NCBI GenBank assembly: GCA_903856295.1
Contig: CAIOBP010000108.1
Location: forward strand, 1-33,405
Direction: 5' to 3'
Length of the DNA: 33,405 nt
Source: an uncultured Rhodospirillales bacterium
GTDB taxonomy: Bacteria; Pseudomonadota; Alphaproteobacteria; Azospirillales; Azospirillaceae
Shown: positions 12,701 to 19,496 of the stretch, piece by piece
How positions within the stretch are numbered: position 1 is the stretch's first letter
Layout: every line of letters begins with the position of its first letter
The notes under the pieces: model-generated
The model's database searches: none
Told to the model about the DNA's origin: nothing
The model's input: the letters and a program-made list of their open reading frames with translations, nothing else
Program-made: the position numbers and the translations under genes

Positions 12701-13615
12701 GAAGATATGCACGGAATTATCCGTGATACCCAGCGCGAATTCATCGGCGGCACTATGCGGCTTGCTGATGATGAGGTCGGGCGCCGCGCCATCGTTGGCC
12801 GAAGGACCGGTGTTGTCGACCACCAACGCCGTCGCGCCGAAACCCGACACCACGGTCAGGATGTGTCCGGTGCCCGATTGCCAGTAGCCGCTGACGATGT
12901 CGCCGGGCCGCAGGCGTGACTTCCAGTTTGGATCGATCCCGGACGCACCACTATAGGCGGTGATCCACTCGCCGTTCGAGACCGGGCCGGTGATCGCCGC
13001 CGAACTGACCGGCAGCGCGGCACCGGCAATCGTGGCGATCTCGCTGGCCAGGATCCAGCAGCCATGATCATTCCACGGGGTTCCGACGAACGCATTCGCG
13101 ACGGCGGTAATATCCGAGGGCAAAGCCTGCCCGGATAGATGTGTGGCTGGCAGCATCGCGCTGGCCTGGGACGACGGCAGCGTGGTGAATGAGGCGCTGC
13201 ACAGCACATCGTCGCGATTGGCGATAAAGAAACCGCTGAAACTATAGCCACTCAGATCAAAGTCCGAGTCTATCAGAGATAAATATTCATTCTCACGATA
13301 GGTGGTTGATGATGTAAATGTTATATCATTAAAATAACCAAGGCCGGCATTGTAGTACCCATCCGCCGTCCATGCGAATGACACCGACAATGAGTAGCCC
13401 AAATCATGGCTCTTGGCAAAGGGCGTCGTATTACCATTGCCCTGAAGCCGACCCACCCCGGGAGACCAGGATACTGTATAATTATCAAGATCATAGCCGG
13501 ACAGCAGAAGATATTTTGGATTATCGCTCCCTGAGATCGCGAAGACATCCGACAGTTTTACAGCCTGCCCCGGTGAGAGGACATTCGACCCATTGTTTTT
13601 GATTGCGATTGTCAT
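9701..13615 (-). CDS. Giant octapeptide-repeat protein with NlpC/P60-like N-terminal domain
   Basis: Not recognised as a named family. The product is 1304 residues without a classical signal peptide. Residues about 1-150 are beta-rich. Residues about 170-270 look like a papain-like NlpC/P60 or CHAP fold: GTPWNDHGCW (Cys186), LRPGDIVSGYW, GTGHILTVV (His251) and LVVDN (Asp267). Residues about 320-415 resemble the beta-sandwich modules of type-I-secreted adhesins, ending GPYWGDWQTITLS. A Pro-rich linker (about 415-438) leads into roughly 105 tandem octads of the form x-L-(S/T)-x-x-Q-(L/V/I/M)-x (about 442-1275). The C-terminus has no RTX nonapeptides. The start has only a modest AAGGGCG ribosome-binding site. 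The first 400 bp are visibly AT-richer than the repeats. Inference: an exported or surface protein with an enzymatic or formerly enzymatic head on a long solenoid stalk. No secretion system is encoded nearby. Confidence 0.75.
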   Translation of the reverse strand: MTIAIKNNGSNVLSPGQAVKLSDVFAISGSDNPKYLLLSGYDLDNYTVSWSPGVGRLQGNGNTTPFAKSHDLGYSLSVSFAWTADGYYNAGLGYFNDITFTSSTTYRENEYLSLIDSDFDLSGYSFSGFFIANRDDVLCSASFTTLPSSQASAMLPATHLSGQALPSDITAVANAFVGTPWNDHGCWILASEIATIAGAALPVSSAAITGPVSNGEWITAYSGASGIDPNWKSRLRPGDIVSGYWQSGTGHILTVVSGFGATALVVDNTGPSANDGAAPDLIISKPHSAADEFALGITDNSVHIFRLDAPYSTAGGSATANTSTSVTLSDLASFTDPAGKPIVQYQIFDSAGQVITINGETKTATSAAAAVSVSTLDGVSIKTADKAGIDTIQIRASNGPYWGDWQTITLSEIRPVPPPLPKPPAQDASANPSPGGSEVQIQALNPAQVTKLSGDQVALLSYDQLAQMSSAQLRALSAAQLQAMSAGQIANLTADQIKAVTLKALTTDQIAGLTAVQIQAIAIASLGTAQLAALGGAQMQALSAQQLKSLNIKALTTSQLQYLTSDQMAVIPASSLSASQVAALTANQVYTLSSAQVAALSTAQLANLAIGNLGANITGLKVATLTSDQLNSLNSTQLQGLTAAQVKALTTKQLASLTSAKVAALTADQVAALGGSQIKSLTTDQLAGLTGDQQAALTVAQLNSLSSGQMRGFTPAQLNSLSSAQVAGLSASLVAALSTDQVAALGTSVLGTLTVSQIKALTTVQIGALSGTLVAGLSATQTAALTSAQLKAMATDQLNALPVANLSSAQMAALTPTQIGGLADAQVQGFGSGQIKALSSSQIGALSAAQLNLLSSAQFAGVTLSQLKSLSASQVSGLSTSLLNGFSTAQLSALTSPQMQALTNGQLGALSAQQIAGFGTAQLAALTASQLSSLSAADMAGLSAAQAKAFSTAQLSALTADQLNGLSVPALMSLSAGQLGALGAGTLAQMCVPAIQALTAAQLNSLKADQLAGLTGAQVQALSSAQIKGLKSLAAWSVSQVQALGADQTALLSASQLKSLSPDHIAGLSAAQVGQFSASQLAAFSTAQFQALSPGVVSALAGPQLAGLSGADLKNMTAEQLAALTAPSIGLLSNSQIGSFSASEIGSLSNQQLDGFSTAQVKALSATQIDSLSASQFQSLSADQVAALMAPSSISLSSIAALTPGQMRGLSASQVAKLTPAQIAVIGSDVLNSMSQPQIQGLTGGQLRGLSAGQLMALDTGFLSQMTKTGARTFSASTVLLAFTPAQQQTWSQVTGLPLVGSSG
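9790..12292 (-). repeat. 24-bp periodic coding array (about 105 octapeptide units)
   Basis: In-frame tandem repeats inside the giant gene. Each 24-nt unit encodes x-L-(S/T)-x-x-Q-hydrophobic-x, for example ALTADQVA, SLTTDQLA and ALTVAQLN. Units differ considerably in nucleotide sequence, so the array has diverged by substitution and is not a set of identical recent duplications. A few units are one or two residues longer or lack the Gln (for example around 11740-11800), which may mark breaks in the solenoid. Confidence 0.9.
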
Positions 13616-13911
13616 CTCTGACGCCCTTGCCCATGGCCTCCCCGGACGTATCCTGTGGTGCCGAAATGCAGGCCCCGCGCGACTGGGCTCTCCGCGACTG
13701 GGCTCGCGATGACGAAGGGCCTTAACGAATTATTAATATTGCAAAAACTTCGCCGCATGTCAATGACGCGCGGCGGCAATGCAGGGTCAGCGCAGACCGC
13801 TTGGCCTGCGAAAAGAAGGGCTTAAGCGGGAGACGGTGGCGGCCTTGATGGCAACCGACCGGTTCAGACATGATCCCGAACTGTGTTTACCTTCATCAGC
13901 CAGAACAGGTC
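13616..13911. other. Upstream region of the giant gene; AT-rich promoter-like segment
   Basis: This intergenic stretch lies between the giant gene and the RHH gene and holds no convincing coding sequence. An AT-rich island (about 13720-13755, containing GAATTATTAATATTGC) is a plausible minus-strand promoter for the giant gene, but no consensus -35/-10 pair can be assigned. A 13-bp direct repeat, CGCGACTGGGCTC, occurs at 13678-13690 and 13693-13705. Confidence 0.4.
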
Positions 13912-14175
13912 TCAGGCTTGCGTGTCCGCATCGCCACCGGGAGAGGTCCCAAGCGAATATCCATCGCGCTCCAAGCGCTCCCTCAAGGCCTGGCGAACAT
14001 AGTCAGACATGTCACAAAAACGATCCGAAGAGGCTTGGCGAACAATCCGATAAAGGCCAGGATGAATGCGAATCTGCATCAGTTTTGAAGCTTGCATCTT
14101 TTTCCTCGCCTGATGAGACGCTGCGGTTTCACTCGTGACGGCAAAGCTGGTCATCGGGGCAATCTTATTTTTCAT
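13912..14175 (-). CDS. Small ribbon-helix-helix (CopG/Arc-like) protein coupled to nuoM
   Basis: 87 residues. The central part has the layout of a ribbon-helix-helix DNA-binding domain: a short strand LMQIRIHPGL (about 32-41), helix A (about 42-52), then the turn and helix B in CDMSDYVRQALRERLERDG. The N-terminal 30 residues are polar and may be flexible. Its ATG overlaps the nuoM stop in an ATGA arrangement (14172-14175), indicating translational coupling and co-transcription with nuoL-nuoM. It is likely a regulator, possibly autoregulating the cluster or acting as the antitoxin-like half of a system whose toxin is missing; no toxin gene follows. The RHH assignment rests on pattern alone. 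Confidence 0.65.
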   Translation of the reverse strand: MKNKIAPMTSFAVTSETAASHQARKKMQASKLMQIRIHPGLYRIVRQASSDRFCDMSDYVRQALRERLERDGYSLGTSPGGDADTQA

Positions 14176-15704
14176 TTCACTCCCCCCATGGCAGGCCCAA
14201 CGATAGACAGGGCATGAGCATCATCAGATAGGTGAACCGTGGCCACCAACTGGGTCACGGTCGCGTCGGTGGTTGAAAAGAACCCCGCCGGATGAACACC
14301 AAGCCAAACCATCAACGCCAGAACGCAACCGATCGCGATCAGCTGATTCTGGGGCAAATCCGCACCCGAGGCCACTTCACGACCCGTGGACGAGGTAAAC
14401 AGGATGCGATGATAGGAAGAGAAGAAGTACACGGGGCCGATGACGATCACCGAACCGGCAAGCACCGTTATCAAAGGAAGCGAGTGGAACGCGCCAATCA
14501 TGATCAGCAACTCGCCAAGAAATGTTGCGGTTCCAGGAAGACCGACCGCGCCCAGGACCAGCATCAAAAAAACAAAGGCGAATTTAGGCATAGTCGAGAT
14601 CAGGCCGGAAATCCGGCTCATCTCATAAGTCTGAATGCGGTCGTAGAGCGACCCGGCACACATGAACAAGCAGGCCGACACCATGCCCTGAACAAAAATC
14701 ATCAGGACGGTGCCCTCAATGCTCTGCACCGTGAGGGAAAAGACGCCGATGGCGGTGAACCCCATATGCGCCATCGTGGCGTAGGCCAGCACCCGCTTGA
14801 TGTGATCCTGCGAGACCGCGACAATCGAACTCTGCATCACTGTGATCGCCCCAAGGGTAATCACCAGCGGCGCGAAATAATGACAGGCGTCCGGCAGCAA
14901 CGGCAGCAGCAGTCGCAAGAAGCCATAGGTCCCGAGTTTCATATGAACGCCGGCGATGAGCATTGAAACCGCGGTCGGCGCGTGAACATGCACTTCCGGC
15001 AACCAAGTGTGCACCGGCCACATCGGCATTTTGACGGCAAACGACACAAACATCGCAACCCATAGCCACATCTGCATTTGCGGCGATAGTTTGTGGGTCA
15101 TCAACACTGGAATGTCGAAGGTGCCGCCCTGCCAACCGATCACGAGAATTGCGACCAGCAAACAGACCGAGCCAACCATATTGAACAGCACAAAGTTGAA
15201 GGCGGCTTGACTCCGACCCTCGCCCCGCTGGCTGCCAATCAGCAGAAACAAAGGAATCAGCGCCGCCTCGTAAAACACAAAGAACAAAATCATATCAAGC
15301 GCACAAAACGTTCCGATCAGCACGCTCTGAAGAACGAGCAATGCGACCACGTGCTCGCGCACCCGGACACGGACGCTTTCCCGACCGGCAATCATGGCCA
15401 GCGGCACCAGCAATGACGCCAGCGCCACCAGCCAGACCGAAATGCCGTCAATGCCCAGATGCCAGGAAATCCCAAGTTGAGGAATCCAACTCGCGCGCTC
15501 CTCAAACTGAAACCCAACCTTGCCATGTTCAAAAAAGTAAAGCGTCAGCAAAGAGAGCGCGGATGTCAAAAGAGCGAAAGAAAACGCGATTCGATAGGCG
15601 ATATCCTGCTGCCGCGCGTCCCCCTGGTCCCTGACCATGATTGTGGCCAGCGCGCCAAGAAGCGGGGTGATAATCAGGATTGTCAGCACTGGCAATTCAA
15701 GCAT
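14172..15704 (-). CDS. nuoM: NADH-quinone oxidoreductase subunit M-like antiporter subunit (orphan)
   Basis: Proton-translocating membrane subunit of the complex I antiporter family, about 510 residues with roughly 14 transmembrane helices. Conserved charged residues of the channel are present: Glu in FYEAALIPLFL (about 146), Lys in FAVKMPMWPVHTWLPEVHVHAP (about 225) and further His/Lys in the LIAGVHMKLGTYGFLR helix. The ATG at 15704 has AGGGGA eight bases upstream; the TTG two codons earlier is less well placed. The gene lies downstream of nuoL and a 38-codon open frame and overlaps the RHH gene by 4 bp. There is no nuoN or any peripheral-arm nuo gene in the window, unlike the normal nuoA-N operon. 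GC content is lower than in the flanking housekeeping genes. It is closer to NuoM than to MrpD by these motifs, though I cannot run a phylogeny. Confidence 0.88.
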   Translation of the reverse strand: MLELPVLTILIITPLLGALATIMVRDQGDARQQDIAYRIAFSFALLTSALSLLTLYFFEHGKVGFQFEERASWIPQLGISWHLGIDGISVWLVALASLLVPLAMIAGRESVRVRVREHVVALLVLQSVLIGTFCALDMILFFVFYEAALIPLFLLIGSQRGEGRSQAAFNFVLFNMVGSVCLLVAILVIGWQGGTFDIPVLMTHKLSPQMQMWLWVAMFVSFAVKMPMWPVHTWLPEVHVHAPTAVSMLIAGVHMKLGTYGFLRLLLPLLPDACHYFAPLVITLGAITVMQSSIVAVSQDHIKRVLAYATMAHMGFTAIGVFSLTVQSIEGTVLMIFVQGMVSACLFMCAGSLYDRIQTYEMSRISGLISTMPKFAFVFLMLVLGAVGLPGTATFLGELLIMIGAFHSLPLITVLAGSVIVIGPVYFFSSYHRILFTSSTGREVASGADLPQNQLIAIGCVLALMVWLGVHPAGFFSTTDATVTQLVATVHLSDDAHALSIVGPAMGGVK

Positions 15705-15767
15705 TTCCAAGGTCCCCTTTTGATACAGGCCGCGCCATCCAGCAGAATCCGAATAGAGCTTTCAAAC

Positions 15768-15884
15768 TTATGGTGAAACATGGGTGATGGGATGGTTCGG
15801 GCTCTCTCCGACATGGTGAGGCCGGACCGGCGCCAGGGTCACGTAAACGATAATAATAATCGCAAGTACAGTCCAACCGCCCAT
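15768..15884 (-). CDS. Predicted 38-residue single-helix membrane protein between nuoL and nuoM
   Basis: A short open frame beginning MGGWTVLAIIIIVYVTLA, which is one clear transmembrane helix, followed by a Pro/His-rich tail of about 20 residues. The ATG at 15884 is preceded by AGGAG nine bases upstream, a better ribosome-binding site than most in the cluster. The frame is open further upstream into the end of nuoL, but that part has no hydrophobic character and a poorer start. It lies between and is co-oriented with nuoL and nuoM, so it may be a small accessory subunit. No known family recognised; it is too short to be NuoK (about 100 residues, three helices). Confidence 0.5.
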   Translation of the reverse strand: MGGWTVLAIIIIVYVTLAPVRPHHVGESPNHPITHVSP

Positions 15885-15985
15885 TGCCTGATGCTCCTGT
15901 TGCTGCGGTGTCTCACCGCCGATGTCAGTGTGAGTGCCTGAGAAAATCGTATCGGGTCCAACGCGACAGAATACTGAGTAGAACT

Positions 15986-17854
15986 CTATTGAGTGAGGTA
16001 GGCCCACAGAATAATAACGGCAATACCGGTGATCATCCCCGCCGCATAATGATAGATGAATCCCGTCTGAATGCTGACGGAGCGACGGGCGAAGTTCCAG
16101 ACCGACACCGAAACTTGGTTTCGTATCAGGTTTTCGATCCAGCTGCCGTTCACCGAATAAGCGAGCTCCTTGATCATGCCGCCGGCACCCTTGACGAAAT
16201 AGCGGTCATACACGGAGTCGAAGCACCACTTTTCATTGAAGAGCCGGTACAGCACCGGCAGCGCCCGCGCGATCCGTCCCGGCAGCTCCGGTACGAAAAT
16301 GTAGCAGATCAGAGCCGCGACAATCCCAGCCGCCGCCAGACCAATCACCAGGAAGCCAATCATTTCAGGCAACTCAGCCGCAGGGGCGAACAAACGCCCG
16401 GCGACACCTGAGATCAGCGTCGCCCCCATGAGCAGAACAACAGTCGCCAGCATCAACCAAGCCGTACCATGGCTGTGCCCATGGTCCTGATCATGGCCAT
16501 GAGACGCCCGCCCCGACTGACCGAAAAACACCACGAACATCAACCGCCACGAGTAAAAGGCGGTGAGCGGCACGGTCAGCACCAGCAGGGAAAAGGCGAT
16601 GGCGGCGCTGGGGCGGTCCGACGCGGCATAGATCGCCCCGAGAATCGCCTCCTTGGACAGGAAGCCCGAAAAGCCCGGAATGCCGGACAAGGCCAGCGAC
16701 CCGATCGCCATGGCGAGCACGGTGACCGGCAGCGTCCGGGCCAGACCGCCCATGCGCCGGATGTCCTGCTCGCCGCTCAGGGCATGAATAACAACGCCGG
16801 CACCAAGGAACAGCAGGGCCTTGAAGAAGGCGTGGGTGATCAGATGAAACATCGCGGCATCGGTGGCAAGAACACCGCACGCGGCGACCATGAAGCCCAA
16901 CTGACTCATCGTCGAGTAGGCGATGATTCGCTTGATGTCATATTGCGCAAGAGCGGTCGTCGCCGCGACAAACGCTGTGACGGCACCGATGATCGTGACA
17001 AAATCCAGCACCAGCGGCGCGGCCTGGAACAACGGCGCTAACCGAACCAGCATGAACACACCAGCGGTCACCATGGTCGCGGCATGGATCAGCGCGGAAA
17101 CCGGGGTCGGGGCCTCCATGGCATCGGGCAGCCAGATGTGCAGGCCGATCTGAGCAGACTTGGCCATCGCCCCGATGAACATCCAGATGCCGATCAAGGT
17201 CAGAGCCGGAATCTTGATGCCGGCAAAATCCAGCATGACCCCCCGAGCCGCGGGGATACCGGCAAATATCGTGTCGAAGTCCAGCGAGCCAAAGACAAAG
17301 GCAACTGCGATGATGCCAAAGCAGAACCCGTAATCCCCCTCACGATTGACAATCATTGACTTGATCGCGGCCAGATTGGCGCTGTTCCGGTTATACCAAT
17401 GATTGATCAGAAGGTACGAAGAGAGGCCGACACCCTCCCAGCCAAAGTACAGCTGCAGAAGATTGTCCGCCGTAACCAGGGACAGCATAAAAAATGTAAA
17501 AACACTGATGTTGCCGAAATAGACATCCCGGCGCGAGTCATCATGCATATAGTCTAAAGAATAAATGTGAACCAGGGCAGAGATCACTGTGACCACGACG
17601 ATCATGATCGCAGCCGTCTGGTCAATCCTGATCGACCACGCGACCTTCAGGTCGCCGCTCCTGAACCATTCGGCAAGCACTGTCGTGTGACTGGTCCCGG
17701 TCAGGCAGTCGTTGGCCAGAATCACCGCGGCGACCGCCGAACAGCATAGGGCGATAACGGAGAGCAGCGAGCCGTGACGAAATCCGAACACCGGCCTGGA
17801 CAGGAATGCCAGCGCCCCCCCGACCAGTGGGGCAAATACCAACAACGCTTCCAT
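15986..17854 (-). CDS. nuoL: NADH-quinone oxidoreductase subunit L-like antiporter subunit (orphan)
   Basis: Large proton-translocating membrane subunit, 622 residues. Channel residues are conserved: Glu in FGWEGVGLSSYLLI (about 140), Lys in GAMAKSAQIGLHIWLPDAMEAPTPVSALIH (about 232) and the HAFFKALLFLGAG helix. The C-terminal part contains the sequence expected before and within the lateral helix and final anchor of NuoL (FNEKWCFDSVYDRYFVKGA, then RRSVSIQTGFIYHYAAGM). A His-rich loop (about 455-470, GHDQDHGHSHG) is unusual and could bind metal. The ATG at 17854 has GGAGG five bases upstream. The next gene upstream encodes a CBS-domain protein, not NuoK, so the gene is outside a canonical nuo operon. 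It probably forms an accessory antiporter module with NuoM. Confidence 0.9.
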   Translation of the reverse strand: MEALLVFAPLVGGALAFLSRPVFGFRHGSLLSVIALCCSAVAAVILANDCLTGTSHTTVLAEWFRSGDLKVAWSIRIDQTAAIMIVVVTVISALVHIYSLDYMHDDSRRDVYFGNISVFTFFMLSLVTADNLLQLYFGWEGVGLSSYLLINHWYNRNSANLAAIKSMIVNREGDYGFCFGIIAVAFVFGSLDFDTIFAGIPAARGVMLDFAGIKIPALTLIGIWMFIGAMAKSAQIGLHIWLPDAMEAPTPVSALIHAATMVTAGVFMLVRLAPLFQAAPLVLDFVTIIGAVTAFVAATTALAQYDIKRIIAYSTMSQLGFMVAACGVLATDAAMFHLITHAFFKALLFLGAGVVIHALSGEQDIRRMGGLARTLPVTVLAMAIGSLALSGIPGFSGFLSKEAILGAIYAASDRPSAAIAFSLLVLTVPLTAFYSWRLMFVVFFGQSGRASHGHDQDHGHSHGTAWLMLATVVLLMGATLISGVAGRLFAPAAELPEMIGFLVIGLAAAGIVAALICYIFVPELPGRIARALPVLYRLFNEKWCFDSVYDRYFVKGAGGMIKELAYSVNGSWIENLIRNQVSVSVWNFARRSVSIQTGFIYHYAAGMITGIAVIILWAYLTQ

Positions 17855-17922
17855 CAAGCCCTCCACAACAGGACATTAATTTGGACACTGCGCGCCAGAG
17901 TCGCGCTGAAAAGGCTGGAACT

Positions 17923-18408
17923 TCAGTATCGAGCGCCTGACCGGAAGACAAATTCCGTGACAGACTTCAATTCGAGAGAGGCGTTTTCATACAACCCTTC
18001 AAGAACATCTTTTCGAGTGATCACACCCAAAAGCACCCCGTTCTCGACGACCGGCATGTGGCGGATTTTCTTTTCCGCCATCAACTCCATCAACGCGGAT
18101 AACTCATCATCAGCCTTCGCGGCGCAGACATCCCGGGTCATGATTTGATCAACAGTCATCGTGACCACGGCTGCTTTATGACGACTCAGAGCGAGCGCGA
18201 TATCACCAAGCGACAACACGCCGGCAACCTGCCCATCCTCGTTCACAACGACTGCCAGCGAATGCTTTCGGCCATTGGCTGTTCCGGTAAAGCTGGTCGC
18301 AGCATCGACAACATTATCCTGCGGATGCAGAATAAAGCTGCTCACGTTGTTTGTCCTCAAGAAACGAGCGACAGTACAACCATCCTGCGCTGGATACATG
18401 CCACCCAT
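17923..18408 (-). CDS. Tandem CBS-domain protein
   Basis: About 161 residues made of a CBS pair (Bateman module), which typically binds adenine nucleotides or NAD(H) and acts as an energy-state sensor. The first CBS ends LAVVVNEDGQVAGVLSLGDIALAL. The second contains VDQIMTRDV and ends KIRHMPVVENGVLLGVITRKDVLEGL. There is no fused effector domain. The start at 18408 follows GGGAAG by a few bases. The frame is open back to an ATG at 18528, which would add about 40 residues including a Cys-rich stretch (YYCCKYDG... VLCCECG), but that segment has no good ribosome-binding site and I think it is non-coding. It lies 68 bp upstream of nuoL on the same strand, so it is likely co-transcribed and may gate or report on the antiporter module. 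Confidence 0.8.
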   Translation of the reverse strand: MGGMYPAQDGCTVARFLRTNNVSSFILHPQDNVVDAATSFTGTANGRKHSLAVVVNEDGQVAGVLSLGDIALALSRHKAAVVTMTVDQIMTRDVCAAKADDELSALMELMAEKKIRHMPVVENGVLLGVITRKDVLEGLYENASLELKSVTEFVFRSGARY

Positions 18409-18901
18409 TTGCTTCCCATCGCCTTTGAAAGTTGATGCCGGCACGCCACATTCACAACACAATACGCAAGCAGCATACGACCACATCAACATGCCATCGT
18501 ACTTACAACAGTAATATTTGATCGCCATGACACTGCATAGCTGTATATCTCAACAGCTGTCAGATATGACAGGTTCCGCAAACGCCCATCACGGCAAGGC
18601 GCGCGGCCCTGCCGGCCGGCTCACAGCGCCGCCCCGTCGATTGTTGTCAGGTGCAATTTTTTCCCAGCGATGCTACCAGTCGCCCGAAGTCCTGACCACT
18701 GTATCGGTACCGGACTTGCAGGTTTTGGCCGGCTGGAGTGAGGAAAATCCAGACTTGGCCTTGGAAATGACAGGCGGAAAGAGGGTCAAACGCTCCGCCA
18801 TAGGAACGTTGCTGGCACTCGTTTTCACCATCGCCATGCCGATGGTGCTCCGGGAGCCATTCCCACCTTCACTCAACTGACCATAACAAGGGGAAACAGT
18901 C
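18409..18901. other. Divergent intergenic region between the CBS/nuo cluster and the copper chaperone
   Basis: This stretch should hold the promoters for the minus-strand nuoL-nuoM cluster and the plus-strand copper chaperone gene. It contains a perfect palindrome at 18557-18572 (listed separately). A plus-strand frame is open from about 18518 to 18880. Its last 37 codons (from 18767) would encode a peptide with one hydrophobic segment, but the upstream context is weak. AAGGGG lies just before the chaperone ATG. Confidence 0.45.
18557..18572. promoter_or_regulatory. Operator-like palindrome CTGTCA-N4-TGACAG
   Basis: Perfect 6-bp inverted repeat with a GATA spacer, located about 150 bp upstream of the preferred CBS start and 330 bp upstream of the copper chaperone ATG. 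Its symmetry and position in a divergent promoter region fit a dimeric regulator binding site. The regulator is unknown; the RHH protein at the end of the nuo cluster is one candidate by proximity only. Confidence 0.35.
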
Positions 18902-19444
18902 ATGAGACTACTGACCGTAACGATGGCCACCGCGGTCGCGGCCCTGCTCGCCGTGCCCGCCCTCGCCCACGACTTCAAGGTCGGCGCCATCGAGGTCGAG
19001 CATCCGTGGGCGCGAGCCACGGTCGCGTCGGTACCGAACGGCGGCGCCTTCATGGAGCTGAACAACACCGGCAAGGAGGCTGACCGGCTGGTTTCCGCCG
19101 CCTCCCCAGCCGCCGAGCGGGTTGAATTGCACACGCACATCGATGATGGCGGTGTGATGAAGATGCGCCAGGTTCCCGCCGTGGAACTGGCGCCCGGCGC
19201 CACGCTCAAGCTCGCGCCCGGCGGCCTGCATGTGATGCTGCTCGGCCTCAAAGAACCACTGGTCAAGGGCAAGACGATCCCGCTGACCCTGACCTTCGAG
19301 AAGGCCGGCGCCGTTACCGTCGAGATCGAGGTCCAGGCTGCCGGAGACGCCAAGGCCGCTCACGAAGCCAAGCACCACGATCATGAGCACGAGCATGGTG
19401 ACCATGACCACGAGCACGAGCACGAGCACGAGCACAAGTACTGA
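18902..19444 (+). CDS. PCu(A)C-family periplasmic copper chaperone with His-rich tail
   Basis: 180 residues. Signal peptide about 1-22 (ending VPALA before HDFKVG). The mature domain has the exact PCu(A)C ligand spacing H-x10-M-x21-H-x-M: His77, Met88, His110, Met112. These proteins deliver Cu(I) in the periplasm, classically to the CuA or CuB site of cytochrome oxidase. The last 25 residues (about 156-180) are an unusual His/Glu/Asp-rich tail built from repeated HEHE/HDHE units, which probably binds additional metal. The coding DNA for the tail is a short tandem CACGAG repeat prone to slippage. The ribosome-binding site is AAGGGG. No SCO/SenC or copper transporter gene is adjacent. The gene is followed by a palindromic repeat. 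Confidence 0.9.
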   Translation: MRLLTVTMATAVAALLAVPALAHDFKVGAIEVEHPWARATVASVPNGGAFMELNNTGKEADRLVSAASPAAERVELHTHIDDGGVMKMRQVPAVELAPGATLKLAPGGLHVMLLGLKEPLVKGKTIPLTLTFEKAGAVTVEIEVQAAGDAKAAHEAKHHDHEHEHGDHDHEHEHEHEHKY

Positions 19445-19496
19445 CGATTGATGATGAACGCCGCCAGAGTTGGAATCGGCGGACAGAAAATATCAC

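Noticed and set aside
15885-16007. Longer 79-residue version of the small membrane protein
   Set aside because: The extra N-terminal part overlaps the nuoL stop, is not hydrophobic and has a poorer start than the ATG at 15884.
14172-17854. Mrp-type Na+/H+ antiporter or DabAB carbon-uptake assignment for the nuoL/nuoM pair
   Set aside because: The large subunit has the NuoL-type lateral-helix region and C-terminal anchor, and neither small Mrp subunits nor a DabA-like gene is present. A phylogeny would be needed for certainty.
18409-18528. Cys-rich N-terminal extension of the CBS protein (ATG at 18528)
   Set aside because: No good ribosome-binding site precedes it and CBS-pair proteins of this type normally start near the first CBS strand. 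It remains possible and is noted in the gene entry.
18767-18880. 37-codon plus-strand frame with one hydrophobic segment before the copper chaperone
   Set aside because: Weak upstream context and no recognisable family; probably part of the chaperone leader.
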